DNA of 40,599 nucleotides from a virus, in the IMG/VR virus record IMGVR_UViG_3300006805_000057, positions 1 to 40,599 of that record; one strand, written 5' to 3'. Each line of letters opens with the position of its first letter. Position 1 is the first letter of the stretch. The notes under the pieces were generated by a model, which saw only the letters and a list, made by a program, of their open reading frames with translations, was not told where the DNA came from and made no database searches. Position numbers and translations under genes: made by a program. Positions 7,600-14,760 of this stretch are shown piece by piece.

Positions 7600-7613
7600 T
7601 TTCGTTGTTCGTT
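7600..7613 (-). promoter_or_regulatory. AACGAA tandem leader element
   Basis: The minus strand reads AACGAACAACGAAA immediately before the ATG at 7599. Related copies stand before the genes starting at 18466, 11060 and 10518. It may be a translation-initiation or regulator-binding element; the role is unproven. Confidence 0.45.
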
Positions 7614-7624
7614 AGGTTTATGGG

Positions 7625-7882
7625 TTAACAATGACTGTGGGGGTGCGCTTTGAGGAGAGCGCGTAGCTCTTTTCGTTTCAGGTCTAGGGCATCTCGCTTG
7701 GTCTTGAGCTTCTGGGTAGTTCCCCAGACCCAAGACACGCGAATAGCATGGTCTAGTTTTGAAATCTCGCGGTCAGCCTTCCGCATCTTCTTGTGAATGG
7801 TCGAGCGAGCACGACTCGAACGTGCGCCTCCGGTCTTGCTCCGGTGTTCTTGTCCACCTAAACTATCACTCGTTAAATTCAT
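7625..7882 (-). CDS. Small basic helical protein
   Basis: An 85-residue, very Arg/Lys-rich helical protein, possibly nucleic-acid binding. The ATG at 7882 was chosen because it overlaps the upstream stop (ATGA); the longer reading frame merely runs antisense of that gene. Function unknown. Confidence 0.65.
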   Translation of the reverse strand: MNLTSDSLGGQEHRSKTGGARSSRARSTIHKKMRKADREISKLDHAIRVSWVWGTTQKLKTKRDALDLKRKELRALLKAHPHSHC

Positions 7883-8253
7883 TTTAGTAATCCTAGCTTT
7901 CTGGCCCAATCTCCATGCCGATGAATCCATCGATGGGAAAGAGGAGAAACGGCCAGCCAAGTATTTGAGTCCAAGTAATTCTTTCCCGTTCTGTGCTCCC
8001 GGTGATGAATCTCAGACGCGGGCGGCGGCGGGATGTTGTCTAGCCATCCATCTTTTCCGGGAGTGAGTCCAACCGGAGCACCCCAAAGGATAGTCATATA
8101 AGCCTGACAGGTGGGATGCGCCTCCAAGAACGCCTTGCGCTTCACCGAATAGATACGGGCCTCCCGCTGCCGCTTAGAACTCATCTTGGGGATGCGCTTG
8201 CGCGGGGCCTTCCCCTTGGGCTTACGATTTAACCACTCGGCTAGGGTTTGCAT
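7879..8253 (-). CDS. HNH-endonuclease-like protein lacking zinc cysteines
   Basis: A 124-residue basic protein. A Lys/Arg-rich N-terminus is followed by an HNH-like core: SEIHHREHRTGKNYLDSNTWLAVS and then SHRWIH. This matches the small phage HNH family in which two CxxC pairs hold a structural zinc, but here the positions read CQAYM and SPLSH, so the zinc site is incomplete. It may be a metal-ion-only variant or a non-catalytic relative. The start at 8253 overlaps the previous gene by 13 bases; the frame is open further upstream without good support. Confidence 0.65.
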   Translation of the reverse strand: MQTLAEWLNRKPKGKAPRKRIPKMSSKRQREARIYSVKRKAFLEAHPTCQAYMTILWGAPVGLTPGKDGWLDNIPPPPASEIHHREHRTGKNYLDSNTWLAVSPLSHRWIHRHGDWARKLGLLK

Positions 8254-8444
8254 GGGGAGAATCGGCCTTTGAGCACCTTCCATCCCAAGCGTTTCATTGC
8301 GCGCCGAGAGGCAATAACGCGCTTCCAATATTTTGTGCGAAAATCGCCGTTCTGATAATCAAACGCGGAGCACCAAGCATCCCAAGTGTCTTGATATATT
8401 CCCCGCATTTTCCCAGACGGTCCGTATAGTGCGTATATGTTCAT
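8241..8444 (-). CDS. Hypothetical small protein
   Basis: A 67-residue basic protein with many aromatic residues and no recognised motif. The ATG at 8444 overlaps the upstream stop (ATGA), which sets the start; the frame is open further upstream but only opposite the previous gene. Confidence 0.7.
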   Translation of the reverse strand: MNIYALYGPSGKMRGIYQDTWDAWCSAFDYQNGDFRTKYWKRVIASRRAMKRLGWKVLKGRFSPCKP

Positions 8445-8752
8445 TTGAAAAGCTCCGGCCTGTCCTTCTTGGTGATGACGTAACGCATTGTGCGGGGAGG
8501 GAATAGGCAGGACGATCTTTCTTTTGAACCACATCGCCTTACCTGCTTAGGCTTGGGGAGGCGGCGACGGTCCACTTTGGGGCAGATGGGGAGGCGGGCG
8601 ATTCCGGCTTCCTCGGGGAGTCTCACCATAAGTTTAATCTCTTCGTTTGTGTGGCCTAGAATGCCGTTTTCAGAACACATAGGCCCCTTCAGGATTCCCG
8701 CCTTAATGGCAGCCTGAACGGTTTCTTTGGGTTGGATTAAGCCGGTGCTCAT
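8441..8752 (-). CDS. Hypothetical basic protein
   Basis: A 103-residue protein of unknown function. The segment around residues 30-55 (LGHTNEEIKLMVRLPEEAGI) could form a helix-turn-helix-like pair, followed by a basic tail. Coupled on both sides by ATGA overlaps. Confidence 0.65.
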   Translation of the reverse strand: MSTGLIQPKETVQAAIKAGILKGPMCSENGILGHTNEEIKLMVRLPEEAGIARLPICPKVDRRRLPKPKQVRRCGSKERSSCLFPPRTMRYVITKKDRPELFK

Positions 8753-9204
8753 GTTTCGAGGCCGCAGCGGCGGCGGAGGTTGGTTAGAGTTCCGCTTTTC
8801 TGGATTCCATAATCGGACAACGCTTGGTCCAGCATTGGGGCAATGAGCTTCAAATCCTCCCGGTTCTGCCTGTCGCGGTAGGCGAGGGCGGCGTGCCAGA
8901 CAGCCGGAACTGTGAAAGGAGCTGGGGCGTATAATGCGTTCTTGTATTGCTCTACAATCTTAGGCCACTCCGTGTTAAACCATGCAATGGCCGCCTCCCC
9001 ATCCTTCTCCCTCTGCGTCAGCTCCTTCACGGGAGGGGCGGGGAGAACGGCGGGCTTCCAGTGGGTAAACCCACTACCCGGAATGGTTCCATGATTAAAC
9101 AAGTATGCTCCTTCGGATTCCCCGGAAAATGCCCATAACGGAAAATCCTTCTCAGTCGGCCTCCGCTCGCTCATCTTAATCCAGCCGTCGTTTTGTGTGC
9201 TCAT
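8749..9204 (-). CDS. DUF551-like phage protein
   Basis: A 151-residue protein. The N-terminal 55 residues (WIKMSERRPTEKDFPLWAF, then FTHWKPAVLPAPP) have the W...ERxP...THWxPLPxPP layout of DUF551 domains, small beta domains common in phage early regions. The C-terminal 90 residues are helical and unassigned. Function unknown. Confidence 0.75.
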   Translation of the reverse strand: MSTQNDGWIKMSERRPTEKDFPLWAFSGESEGAYLFNHGTIPGSGFTHWKPAVLPAPPVKELTQREKDGEAAIAWFNTEWPKIVEQYKNALYAPAPFTVPAVWHAALAYRDRQNREDLKLIAPMLDQALSDYGIQKSGTLTNLRRRCGLET

Positions 9205-9210
9205 AAATTA

Positions 9211-9555
9211 TTATTGGGTAAACTCCACTTCTACGCCGTGGGCACGAAGAAGGGCGATAACGGCAGCCCGCGCAAACGGCCCCTCTGCTTCAACGTCTTC
9301 TTCATCGCCGCCCGTCCAAAGCGTCATCAGGTTCGCGGCACTCTCGTAGGTCCACCAACGATCTGACTTCTCCAACCAAGGAAGCACGGCATCGGCGGAT
9401 TGGGTGAATGGAGGGATTGCCACGTTTTCGTCATACCCAAATTCCATGTTCGGGCAGCTTGCTAGCATTGTGTGACTGCTACACGCTTTCCACCCAGCCA
9501 CCTTCTCAGCCAAGGCGGCGTTCAGTTCGTCGTTAGATGGGTTTGTTAGTTTCAT
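9211..9555 (-). CDS. Phage ABA-sandwich-domain protein
   Basis: A 114-residue acidic protein. LNAALAEKVAGWK, then PPFTQSADAVLPWLEK and a C-terminal EGPFARAAVIALLRAHG follow the pattern of the small phage ABA-sandwich family, which has no known activity. The ATG at 9555 overlaps the upstream TGA (ATGA); a longer upstream reading frame is not supported. Confidence 0.8.
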   Translation of the reverse strand: MKLTNPSNDELNAALAEKVAGWKACSSHTMLASCPNMEFGYDENVAIPPFTQSADAVLPWLEKSDRWWTYESAANLMTLWTGGDEEDVEAEGPFARAAVIALLRAHGVEVEFTQ

Positions 9556-10130
9556 TGGATAGAAATTGTGTATCGCACCCCCTTCCGCTTCCCTAGACAC
9601 TTCCAAATAACCCCGAGGGCGAACAAGAGGGAGATGGGCTGGGAGTTTCGCTTGGTGCGGCGGTAGAGGGCGGGGTGTTCGTCCAGAAGGAGGGCTTCGT
9701 CGCGGGGGGAGGCGGGCGAAACCATGAAGTCGTAACCGCCCGCAATCCCTCCGGTGAAACGGACCACACCAACCCAACCGACAGAATCAAGCAACTCCTC
9801 AAGCAAAAGCGCGTCGTCTGACGGGTCATGATCTTCCGGGGTTGGGTCCGGCTGAAGCGGGATGCGCCTTTCGTCCTCCGGCTCCTCAAGCACAAGCAGC
9901 CATTGCTGGTCTAGCTGACGGCCTAAGATTTCTGTCAGTAGGGAGAGCGCCCGAAGATTTGAGCCCCCCTGCCCTACCAGAGTCCCCATGCAGGCAGCGG
10001 GAGCCCCAACGTGAAAGTCGGTCCTCCCCGCCAAGAACGTGGCCCGAAAATCAAAACGCTCCCACTCCCCCAGCATGGCTGAGATTACGCGCTCTAGGTG
10101 GGCTCCTTGGATTTCGATCTTGTTAGACAT
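9552..10130 (-). CDS. KH-domain RNA-binding-like protein
   Basis: A 192-residue protein. Residues about 5-80 resemble a KH domain: two helices and strands, then GTLVGQGGSNLRALSLL with the GxxG loop (Gly54-Gln-Gly-Gly57) that contacts RNA or single-stranded DNA. An acidic linker follows, and the C-terminal half (about 125-175) is an unassigned alpha/beta region with a basic end. KH proteins are uncommon in phages; a role in RNA control or host-RNA targeting is inferred. The ATG at 10130 is preferred over an in-frame TTG at 10154. Confidence 0.7.
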   Translation of the reverse strand: MSNKIEIQGAHLERVISAMLGEWERFDFRATFLAGRTDFHVGAPAACMGTLVGQGGSNLRALSLLTEILGRQLDQQWLLVLEEPEDERRIPLQPDPTPEDHDPSDDALLLEELLDSVGWVGVVRFTGGIAGGYDFMVSPASPRDEALLLDEHPALYRRTKRNSQPISLLFALGVIWKCLGKRKGVRYTISIQ

Positions 10131-10518
10131 TAGCGGGGGTGGCCTTGAGTTCAACGAAGCTTACAGACTCAGAGTAATAGCCATTGGATTCGCCCACCCA
10201 TTCGATGAAAAAGCCGGAATAGCTACCGCCGTTAATAATGAACGTGGTGCGGGTGGCCGACTCACTTGCAGGAATATTCTGTTCGATCTTTTCCTCGGCC
10301 TCGTGAACCTCCAAAGGATTGTCGGCGTTTCCATAAAACGAGGAGTGCCGAGTGATTTGCACCGACTCGCAGCAATCCTGTTGGTGATACATCTTGAACA
10401 CGCGCCCAGATGCCGTCTTTAAAATCACTTCCTCGCTTCCATCCTTTAGTCCATCAACGGAAATCAGGCGTTCGCCCTTAAGCGCCACCGCAAAGTTACT
10501 GTCAGCTTGGTTGTTCAT
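10123..10518 (-). CDS. DUF7448-like phage protein
   Basis: A 131-residue protein. The core reads VFKMYHQQDCCESVQI, then AEEKIEQ, FIINGGSYSGFFIEWVGESNGYYSESVSF, matching a common phage family built around a MYHxQDCCE motif and a SNGYYSE motif. The conserved Cys/His/Glu residues suggest a metal or catalytic site, but no function is established. A recurring AACGAA leader precedes its ATG. Confidence 0.8.
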   Translation of the reverse strand: MNNQADSNFAVALKGERLISVDGLKDGSEEVILKTASGRVFKMYHQQDCCESVQITRHSSFYGNADNPLEVHEAEEKIEQNIPASESATRTTFIINGGSYSGFFIEWVGESNGYYSESVSFVELKATPANV

Positions 10519-10527
10519 AGATTCGTC

Positions 10528-10535
10528 TTTCGTTA
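10528..10535 (-). promoter_or_regulatory. AACGAA leader element, short form
   Basis: The minus strand reads TAACGAAAGACGAATCTATG up to the start at 10518. The one before 11060 reads AACGAAAGACACGAATATG, so the two leaders are clearly related. Confidence 0.4.
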
Positions 10536-10593
10536 ATCTCCCCTCAGCGAGCCCCCAATAACTTAACCTAGGGAGGAGAAGGGGGAGGGCGGG

Positions 10594-10854
10594 TTAGGAT
10601 TGGGCGGGGGATGGTATTGGTTCGCGGTTTTTTGATTTCTTGGGAGCGGGCGCACCGTCCGCGCATTCCGGGCAATAATGAACTTCAGTTCTATATCGGC
10701 CGCGTGATAAGGTTACCCACCCGCGAGTCTTCGCCTCTCTCTTTGCGGCCTTCACGCAACACTTCGCATGAGTAGAACGATTATCGCGCACCGTAACGCA
10801 CGCTAGACAATTTAACCCATCGCAGGAAACCGCCGCTGTTACAGAAAGGCTCAT
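10594..10854 (-). CDS. Small zinc-ribbon-like phage protein
   Basis: An 86-residue protein with CDGLNCLAC, a CCVKAAKREAKTRGW helix and HYCPEC near the C-terminus; the paired cysteines could form a zinc site. Similar short Cys proteins occur in many phage early regions with no known role. The ATG at 10854 overlaps the upstream TGA. Confidence 0.75.
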   Translation of the reverse strand: MSLSVTAAVSCDGLNCLACVTVRDNRSTHAKCCVKAAKREAKTRGWVTLSRGRYRTEVHYCPECADGAPAPKKSKNREPIPSPAQS

Positions 10855-11060
10855 TCGTAATTCTGCCACTCTGTAGGCTGTTGGTCGTTCTCATCCCACG
10901 TTGCATTTAGGATGCCCATCATTCCGGGAATGCGGGTTACCCATCTATCGTTAAGATAATCCCAATGCCAAAGGGCATTAACCTGTCCGTGCTTTGGGCT
11001 GCGGAGGCGAACAAGCGTTCCGTCTCGCGGGGCTGTTTCGATTGGATTCCAGTCATTCAT
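10851..11060 (-). CDS. DUF551-like small protein
   Basis: A 69-residue protein starting WNPIETAPRDGTLVRLR and ending PTEWQNYE, the pattern of a widespread small phage/bacterial domain related to DUF551. Function unknown. It opens a short unit behind a tandem AACGAA leader. Confidence 0.8.
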   Translation of the reverse strand: MNDWNPIETAPRDGTLVRLRSPKHGQVNALWHWDYLNDRWVTRIPGMMGILNATWDENDQQPTEWQNYE

Positions 11061-11069
11061 ATTCGTGTC

Positions 11070-11083
11070 TTTCGTTATTCGTT
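11070..11083 (-). promoter_or_regulatory. AACGAA tandem leader element
   Basis: The minus strand reads AACGAATAACGAAA, 10 bases before the ATG at 11060 and followed by a third partial copy (CACGAAT). Confidence 0.45.
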
Positions 11084-11257
11084 ATCGGAGCGTGATTGCA
11101 TCCGACTCCCCCGACTAAAACCCCACTCCACCCCTACAGGCAAGCTCTTAGTGTTTAGAAGGGGCGGTTGTGTTTGTAATGGCAGTTGGTTCTGGGTAAC
11201 AGTGACGACAACTCTAGGCTTCCCGTGGCGTTTCAGAATTTCATGCGTTCTGGCCAT
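11075..11257 (-). CDS. Hypothetical small protein
   Basis: A 60-residue basic protein with no motif. The start is uncertain: ATG at 11257 gives a 25-base overlap with the gene upstream, and an in-frame start at 11275 is also possible. Its 3' end contains part of the AACGAA leader of the next gene, which weakens the call. Confidence 0.4.
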   Translation of the reverse strand: MARTHEILKRHGKPRVVVTVTQNQLPLQTQPPLLNTKSLPVGVEWGFSRGSRMQSRSDNE

Positions 11258-11475
11258 ATTCCGCGTGAAACCCAATCGTCTGCCTCTTGTGTCGTTGCGA
11301 GCATGTTATCTTCCTTCATTTGATCGAAGCACTTTTTGCAGGCGCAACCGTAGAAAGCACATCGATGAACGCCGTCAAAGTCGCAATCGTCCCCAAGCGT
11401 GATTGTTGGAAAGCCAAATCCATCTTCGCCTTCGTCATCTTTTAGCTCGTGCCCGCAGGATGCGTGAACACTCAT
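11233..11475 (-). CDS. Small Cys/His-rich protein
   Basis: An 80-residue acidic protein. CGHELKDDEGE and RCAFYGCACKKCFDQ place one Cys-x-His and four more cysteines in a pattern suitable for zinc binding. No family is recognised. Confidence 0.65.
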   Translation of the reverse strand: MSVHASCGHELKDDEGEDGFGFPTITLGDDCDFDGVHRCAFYGCACKKCFDQMKEDNMLATTQEADDWVSRGIWPERMKF

Positions 11476-11480
11476 TTTGC

Positions 11481-11603
11481 TTAGTGGTTGCGTGGTTTCG
11501 TTAGTGGTCTGCCGCCTAGTTTTCCATTTGCGCGGGATGCCCTAGCCTTGGCCGGAGATTTAATCCGACCAAGGGCGACAGCGGCTTTGTTTTTCTTGCT
11601 CAC
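11481..11603 (-). CDS. Small conserved basic protein (ALGR...GGRP type)
   Basis: A 40-residue protein starting at GTG 11603, which overlaps the upstream TGA as GTGA. The sequence contains AAVALGRIKSPAKA and ANGKLGGRP, matching a short basic conserved protein found in many bacteria and phages next to small regulatory genes. The match and the coupled start make it a real gene despite its size. Function is unknown; DNA binding is possible given its charge. Confidence 0.75.
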   Translation of the reverse strand: MSKKNKAAVALGRIKSPAKARASRANGKLGGRPLTKPRNH

Positions 11604-11818
11604 TTGGAGCGTTCCTCCGGGGACTTGAGACCCCCAAGAAATTCAATGACGGGCGTTTCCTTGCGGAGCGCGGCGTATTCGAGTTCCAGCTTAACGGTGT
11701 TGATGATCTTCCCGGCAGCGTTCACCAATTCCTTGGCAACAGGGGCCTCAACCTTATCTTCGCGGAGTTCGGTGAAGACCTGACATAGTTCGTTACGGAG
11801 TTCTAGGACGTTTTTCAT
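11600..11818 (-). CDS. Conserved small phage protein
   Basis: A 72-residue helical protein (KNVLELRNELCQVF, AGKIINTVKLELEYAALR, PVIEFL) closely resembling a small protein present in many phage early regions. Its role is unknown. ATGA overlap with the gene upstream and GTGA overlap with the gene downstream. Confidence 0.8.
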   Translation of the reverse strand: MKNVLELRNELCQVFTELREDKVEAPVAKELVNAAGKIINTVKLELEYAALRKETPVIEFLGGLKSPEERSK

Positions 11819-12327
11819 GTTTTGTTTCGCACGAGGCGTTTTAGTTGGATTTGTATTTTCTTAACCTCGACTAGTTCTTGCGGCCAGTCGCGTGCCGAAA
11901 TTGGAGAATATTTGGAAAGTTGTTCGCGGGCGTAATCGTCAGCAATGGCTGCAGAACGCTTGCGAGACCACTCCCGCTGACGAAGGCGCGTCCTTTCACG
12001 ATATGAGGCAGCCTGTCCCGACACGCGCCGGGCCGCGCAGTATTCCCGCCCCTTTGCCCGCCGCCGCTCAAGGTCCGCCAGATAACGTTTGCGTCGATTC
12101 ATCTTTGCGCGTTCAGGATTAGCCTTCCGCCATGCAGCGGATTGAGCCGCGACCTTGGCTTTATTCTTGAGATAATACCTCCGGGCAGATTCCTTGTGCT
12201 TCAATCTGATCTTTTCATCAGCCGCATATTTCATTCGGGCATTAACCCGCTTCCTCTCAGAAACGGCTGGTCTCTGATTATACGCTTTCCTGTATTCCGG
12301 TTCCCATGATGGATATTTAGCTGGCAC
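11815..12327 (-). CDS. Arg/Lys-rich protein, HNH-associated type
   Basis: A 170-residue, very basic protein. Residues about 20-130 are long charged helices with loosely repeated KY/RYY-K-NK...WRKANPE units, as found in the N-terminal arms of some phage HNH proteins, but no HNH residues follow. The C-terminal ISARDWPQELVEVKKIQIQLKRL segment is recurrent in phage proteins of unknown function. Nucleic-acid binding is likely. It starts with GTG at 12327 and is the first gene after the terminator at 12461-12498. Confidence 0.7.
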   Translation of the reverse strand: MPAKYPSWEPEYRKAYNQRPAVSERKRVNARMKYAADEKIRLKHKESARRYYLKNKAKVAAQSAAWRKANPERAKMNRRKRYLADLERRRAKGREYCAARRVSGQAASYRERTRLRQREWSRKRSAAIADDYAREQLSKYSPISARDWPQELVEVKKIQIQLKRLVRNKT

Positions 12328-12460
12328 GCTTTATCTAAAAACCTAACGCTTGGTTTCCGTCAATGCTAACTTCGTTATTCTGGGCCTCCATCTTTGTAAT
12401 CGGTCCGCCCCCTTCCGTAACGTAGTGAAGGAATCAGGGGGACTCGTTTGGGGGGCCAAT
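12328..12460 (-). other. Leader between terminator and next gene
   Basis: Noncoding leader of the 12327 unit. It contains a TTGACG without a well-placed -10 box, one AACGAA copy, and an 18-codon ATG frame (12391-12335) ending 8 bases before the GTG, which could be a leader peptide. No promoter can be assigned confidently. Confidence 0.4.
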
Positions 12461-12498
12461 AAAAATCCCCCGACTTCTCTTTTGAGACAATCGGGGGC
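12461..12498 (-). terminator. Rho-independent terminator
   Basis: On the minus strand a 7-bp CCCCCGA/TCGGGGG stem, extended by an imperfect TCTC/GAGA inner stem around AAAA, is followed by ATTTTTATT. It lies 15 bases after the stop at 12513 and ends the 13505-12513 unit. Confidence 0.85.
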
Positions 12499-12512
12499 GT
12501 TATAACTTGAGT

Positions 12513-12761
12513 TTACTTCCCGGAGGGGCGCTTATCGAGGTCCTTCTCTGCAAGGATTGCCGCGAGGTCATCGACATGCAGGCAATCGCACATGCACGCG
12601 CCGGTTTGCTGACTTGGCGCTGCAATCATTCCGTTACAATAATCGTTTCCCGGGGTGGCATCATAAAGGATGCCATAGGACACGATTTTAGCGGGACCGC
12701 TGCTAGTCAGTTGGATGATCTTGTCGCCGTTTTTAGCTTCTCTGCCGTTTCTGTAGTGCAT
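12513..12761 (-). CDS. Conserved small phage protein
   Basis: An 82-residue protein. MHYRNGREAKNGDKI, GILYDATPGNDYCNG and CLHVDDL match a widespread small phage protein (a KOW/SH3-like beta fold is possible) of unknown function. It is the last gene before an intrinsic terminator. Confidence 0.8.
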   Translation of the reverse strand: MHYRNGREAKNGDKIIQLTSSGPAKIVSYGILYDATPGNDYCNGMIAAPSQQTGACMCDCLHVDDLAAILAEKDLDKRPSGK

Positions 12762-12762
12762 T

Positions 12763-13173
12763 TTATTTTTGGTTGGATTGTTCGTTTAACAAGGGAGGGT
12801 TGTATTCGGGTGCGGTAAGTAGCGTGAGCCGTTTAACGCCGGAATGAAGGCGTTTCTTTCTGGCAATGACAAGCTGACTTTCCGACTCGTGCAAGATTTC
12901 GTCAGCCTCCATTTGCGTTATGGCATAGCCGAGTGAGTAAAGGCGGTGAATCTCAAGGCCGGTGAAATAACGCTTCAGTTGGTCAATGGTGCGGAACGCG
13001 CACCCGACGAAATGCTCAGGACGCGCCTTGCTTGCGAAGTCCCAACCAAACTCCTCCATAACGGAAGGCCGGCCCGTTTCCGCTCGGCTCTCATCAACCC
13101 ACCTGTGCGAGAATCCGAGGCGATAGGGCCCGCGTCCTTCCTTGTCCTGAATCCGGTAAACTGTGGTTGTCAC
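12763..13173 (-). CDS. Conserved phage protein
   Basis: A 136-residue protein. VYRIQDKEGRGPYRLGFSHRW, then GCAFRTIDQLKRYF and LGYAITQMEADEILHESESQ, belong to a family common in phages of Proteobacteria and others, with no assigned function. The arrangement of strands, a gating helix and a C-terminal beta region suggests a small globular domain. The GTG start overlaps the upstream TGA (GTGA). Confidence 0.8.
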   Translation of the reverse strand: MTTTVYRIQDKEGRGPYRLGFSHRWVDESRAETGRPSVMEEFGWDFASKARPEHFVGCAFRTIDQLKRYFTGLEIHRLYSLGYAITQMEADEILHESESQLVIARKKRLHSGVKRLTLLTAPEYNPPLLNEQSNQK

Positions 13174-13505
13174 GCGAACCCTTGGTTTGATTCAACGCAG
13201 ACCCACCGGCCCGGGCCTTGGCGCTGAAAAGTCTCTCCGTGCATCGGTCCCATCTTCATGATCTGCCAATCGTGGTCAGGGTATTTTAGTGCCGCGTCCT
13301 CCGCATCCCGAACCGTCCAGATTTCCCCATCATGCGTTTCCTGATAAACGCACTCGTCATCCTTCGTAACATGAGCGGAGCCGAAACCCACCGCAATGGG
13401 CATATCCATGTGAGCTATCTGGCAGGCCGTAGAACAGCAGGCGCATCCAATGTGGATGTCCTTGGCTTCTACTGCCGGTAATACTTTCCATGCTTCTTTA
13501 TTCAT
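13170..13505 (-). CDS. Conserved Cys-rich small phage protein
   Basis: A 111-residue protein with an N-terminal IGCACCSTACQ cluster followed by a beta-rich domain (VGFGSAHVTKDDECVYQ, WTVRDAEDAA, DWQIMKMGPMHGETFQRQG). The pattern recurs in phages next to the family encoded downstream, so the pair probably works together. The early Cys cluster may bind metal. First gene after the 13846-13878 terminator. Confidence 0.75.
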   Translation of the reverse strand: MNKEAWKVLPAVEAKDIHIGCACCSTACQIAHMDMPIAVGFGSAHVTKDDECVYQETHDGEIWTVRDAEDAALKYPDHDWQIMKMGPMHGETFQRQGPGRWVCVESNQGFA

Positions 13506-13845
13506 GTTTAATCCTATTTAATACTTCGTGTTTGCAAGAGCCCAGCACGCTTTCCTCCCCTCAGAGCAGGGAGATTAGCGTCAGACATTCCAGAAGCCTT
13601 CGTGTTTGCTGAGGCCCATCCGTGAAACTCATCACGGCTAGCTAGGAGTCTTTGAGAACGGCGGCGAAATACCGTCCATAGTGGGCTCCCCCTGATTTCC
13701 GCTTGCCCCGGGTTACCCCGAGACTTCCCGATGCTGAAAGCGTGCTCCAAAGGACATCGGCTAAACTAACTGGAATGAACGTCCATCAACGAACTCGGCC
13801 CGATGGCTTGGCCGGCTCCTGATGTAACGCGAGGACAGGAAAGCG
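13506..13845 (-). other. Long structured leader or intergenic region
   Basis: About 340 bases between a terminator and the next coding start. On the minus strand it can form several hairpins: CTCGGG-GTAA-CCCGGG with a GNRA loop (near 13690-13705), CCGTGA/TCACGG (near 13621-13638), and others. A 12-bp direct repeat CTTCGTGTTTGC occurs at 13524-13535 and 13598-13609. A TTG-started frame of 78 codons (13750-13514) spans most of it, but its codon use is unlike its neighbours and it has no motif, so I do not call it a gene. A structured RNA or regulated leader is possible. Confidence 0.5.
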
Positions 13846-13878
13846 AAAACCCCCGAACTAGAGTCAGTAGTTCGAGGG
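13846..13878 (-). terminator. Rho-independent terminator
   Basis: An 11-bp stem (CCCTCGAACTA paired with TAGTTCGGGGG, one G-T pair), a 7-base loop and a TTTT tail on the minus strand, about 115 bases after the stop at 13993. It closes the early unit that begins near 18466. Confidence 0.85.
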
Positions 13879-13992
13879 CTTTCATGAAGGGATTACTCCC
13901 GCACACTAAAGTCTTTCGTCACGCCTGACTCGCGTTCGATGGGGCATAGTCAGTAGTCCTTTCCCTGATGCGTCAAGCAGGTTTTTCACCCG

Positions 13993-14226
13993 TCAAGCCC
14001 GTTTCGCCTCTTTCTTAGCGATGGCCTTCTGTTCGTCTAGGCGCTCTTTTTGAAGGGAGGCCTGATAGTCGGGGTCGTCCTCGTAATAGACCGCTTCTGG
14101 GGGCTTAGGAACGCCGTTGCTGTGGCAGGGAGGGGAGTGGCCGGCGGGGAGGTTGCACCAGTCCCAAGGGGCGCTTATCAGGGGCGCAACCGGGGCTCCC
14201 CTCCAGCTTCGGGCGCACACCCTCAC
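13993..14226 (-). CDS. Hypothetical small protein with Cys/His motif
   Basis: A 77-residue protein. The N-terminal CARSW...WCNLPAGHSPPCHS segment could bind zinc; the C-terminal half is a charged helix. The start is uncertain; GTG at 14226 is used because no ATG is in frame. It is the last gene before the terminator at 13846-13878. Confidence 0.55.
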   Translation of the reverse strand: MRVCARSWRGAPVAPLISAPWDWCNLPAGHSPPCHSNGVPKPPEAVYYEDDPDYQASLQKERLDEQKAIAKKEAKRA

Positions 14227-14323
14227 GAAAGGTAATCCCCGCCCCCGTAACCCGCAGCAAGGTTCCCTCCAAAAATAGGGGCTGCGGATTCCGTCTCTTT
14301 GCGGTGGTTGCTGGGGAAGGTGG

Positions 14324-14515
14324 TCATTGGGGTGGGGGCTTGGGTCCGTGGCGATGCGTCAGGATTTCAAACCAACACATGATGGCGAAAAAAAGTATCA
14401 TTCGCTCGGCCATGCTGGCGTCTGCCATCCATCCGACAAATACGGCGAGAATCATAGCCCAAAGCGGCTTACCCCAAGACTCCCACCGCTTATGTGATTT
14501 AGATTCGTTGTTCAT
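14324..14515 (-). CDS. Small membrane protein
   Basis: A 63-residue protein with a hydrophilic, basic N-terminus, two hydrophobic stretches (about residues 17-33 and 38-52) and a short basic proline-rich end. It probably sits in the inner membrane as a hairpin. ATGA overlap with the SWIM-type gene upstream. A gap of about 100 bases with no supportable feature follows it. Confidence 0.7.
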   Translation of the reverse strand: MNNESKSHKRWESWGKPLWAMILAVFVGWMADASMAERMILFFAIMCWFEILTHRHGPKPPPQ

Positions 14516-14760
14516 TGGGCTGCGAGGTGGTTTCTCATTTCTTCAATGTAGCACTCTAGGGCGAACTGGCGAGCCGCTTTCAGGTGATAACAACGATAGG
14601 GGAGGCCCGTCGCTAGTTCGCGCTCCCTCCGCTTACAGACATAGGAAGCGCACCCGCATTGCCCTTCGACTATATCAACTAGGTGGGTCTGGTCGGGGTG
14701 GGTGCGGCTCGCCACGCGATACCGCCCAACCTCCCCCATTACTGGCGTTACAAGGCTCAT
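14512..14760 (-). CDS. SWIM-type zinc-finger protein
   Basis: An 82-residue protein. RYRVASRTHPDQTHLVDIVEGQCGCASYVCKRR followed by YRCYHLKAAR fits the CxC...CxH pattern of SWIM zinc fingers, which bind DNA or proteins. Free-standing SWIM proteins are common in phage early regions. Coupled on both sides by ATGA overlaps. Confidence 0.8.
   Translation of the reverse strand: MSLVTPVMGEVGRYRVASRTHPDQTHLVDIVEGQCGCASYVCKRRERELATGLPYRCYHLKAARQFALECYIEEMRNHLAAQ

Noticed and set aside
12335-12391. 18-codon leader peptide candidate
   Set aside because: Too short to support without conservation; noted in the leader entry.
13514-13750. 78-codon frame with TTG start
   Set aside because: Non-ATG start without a Shine-Dalgarno sequence, codon use unlike neighbours, lies in a structured leader. 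Kept only as a note.
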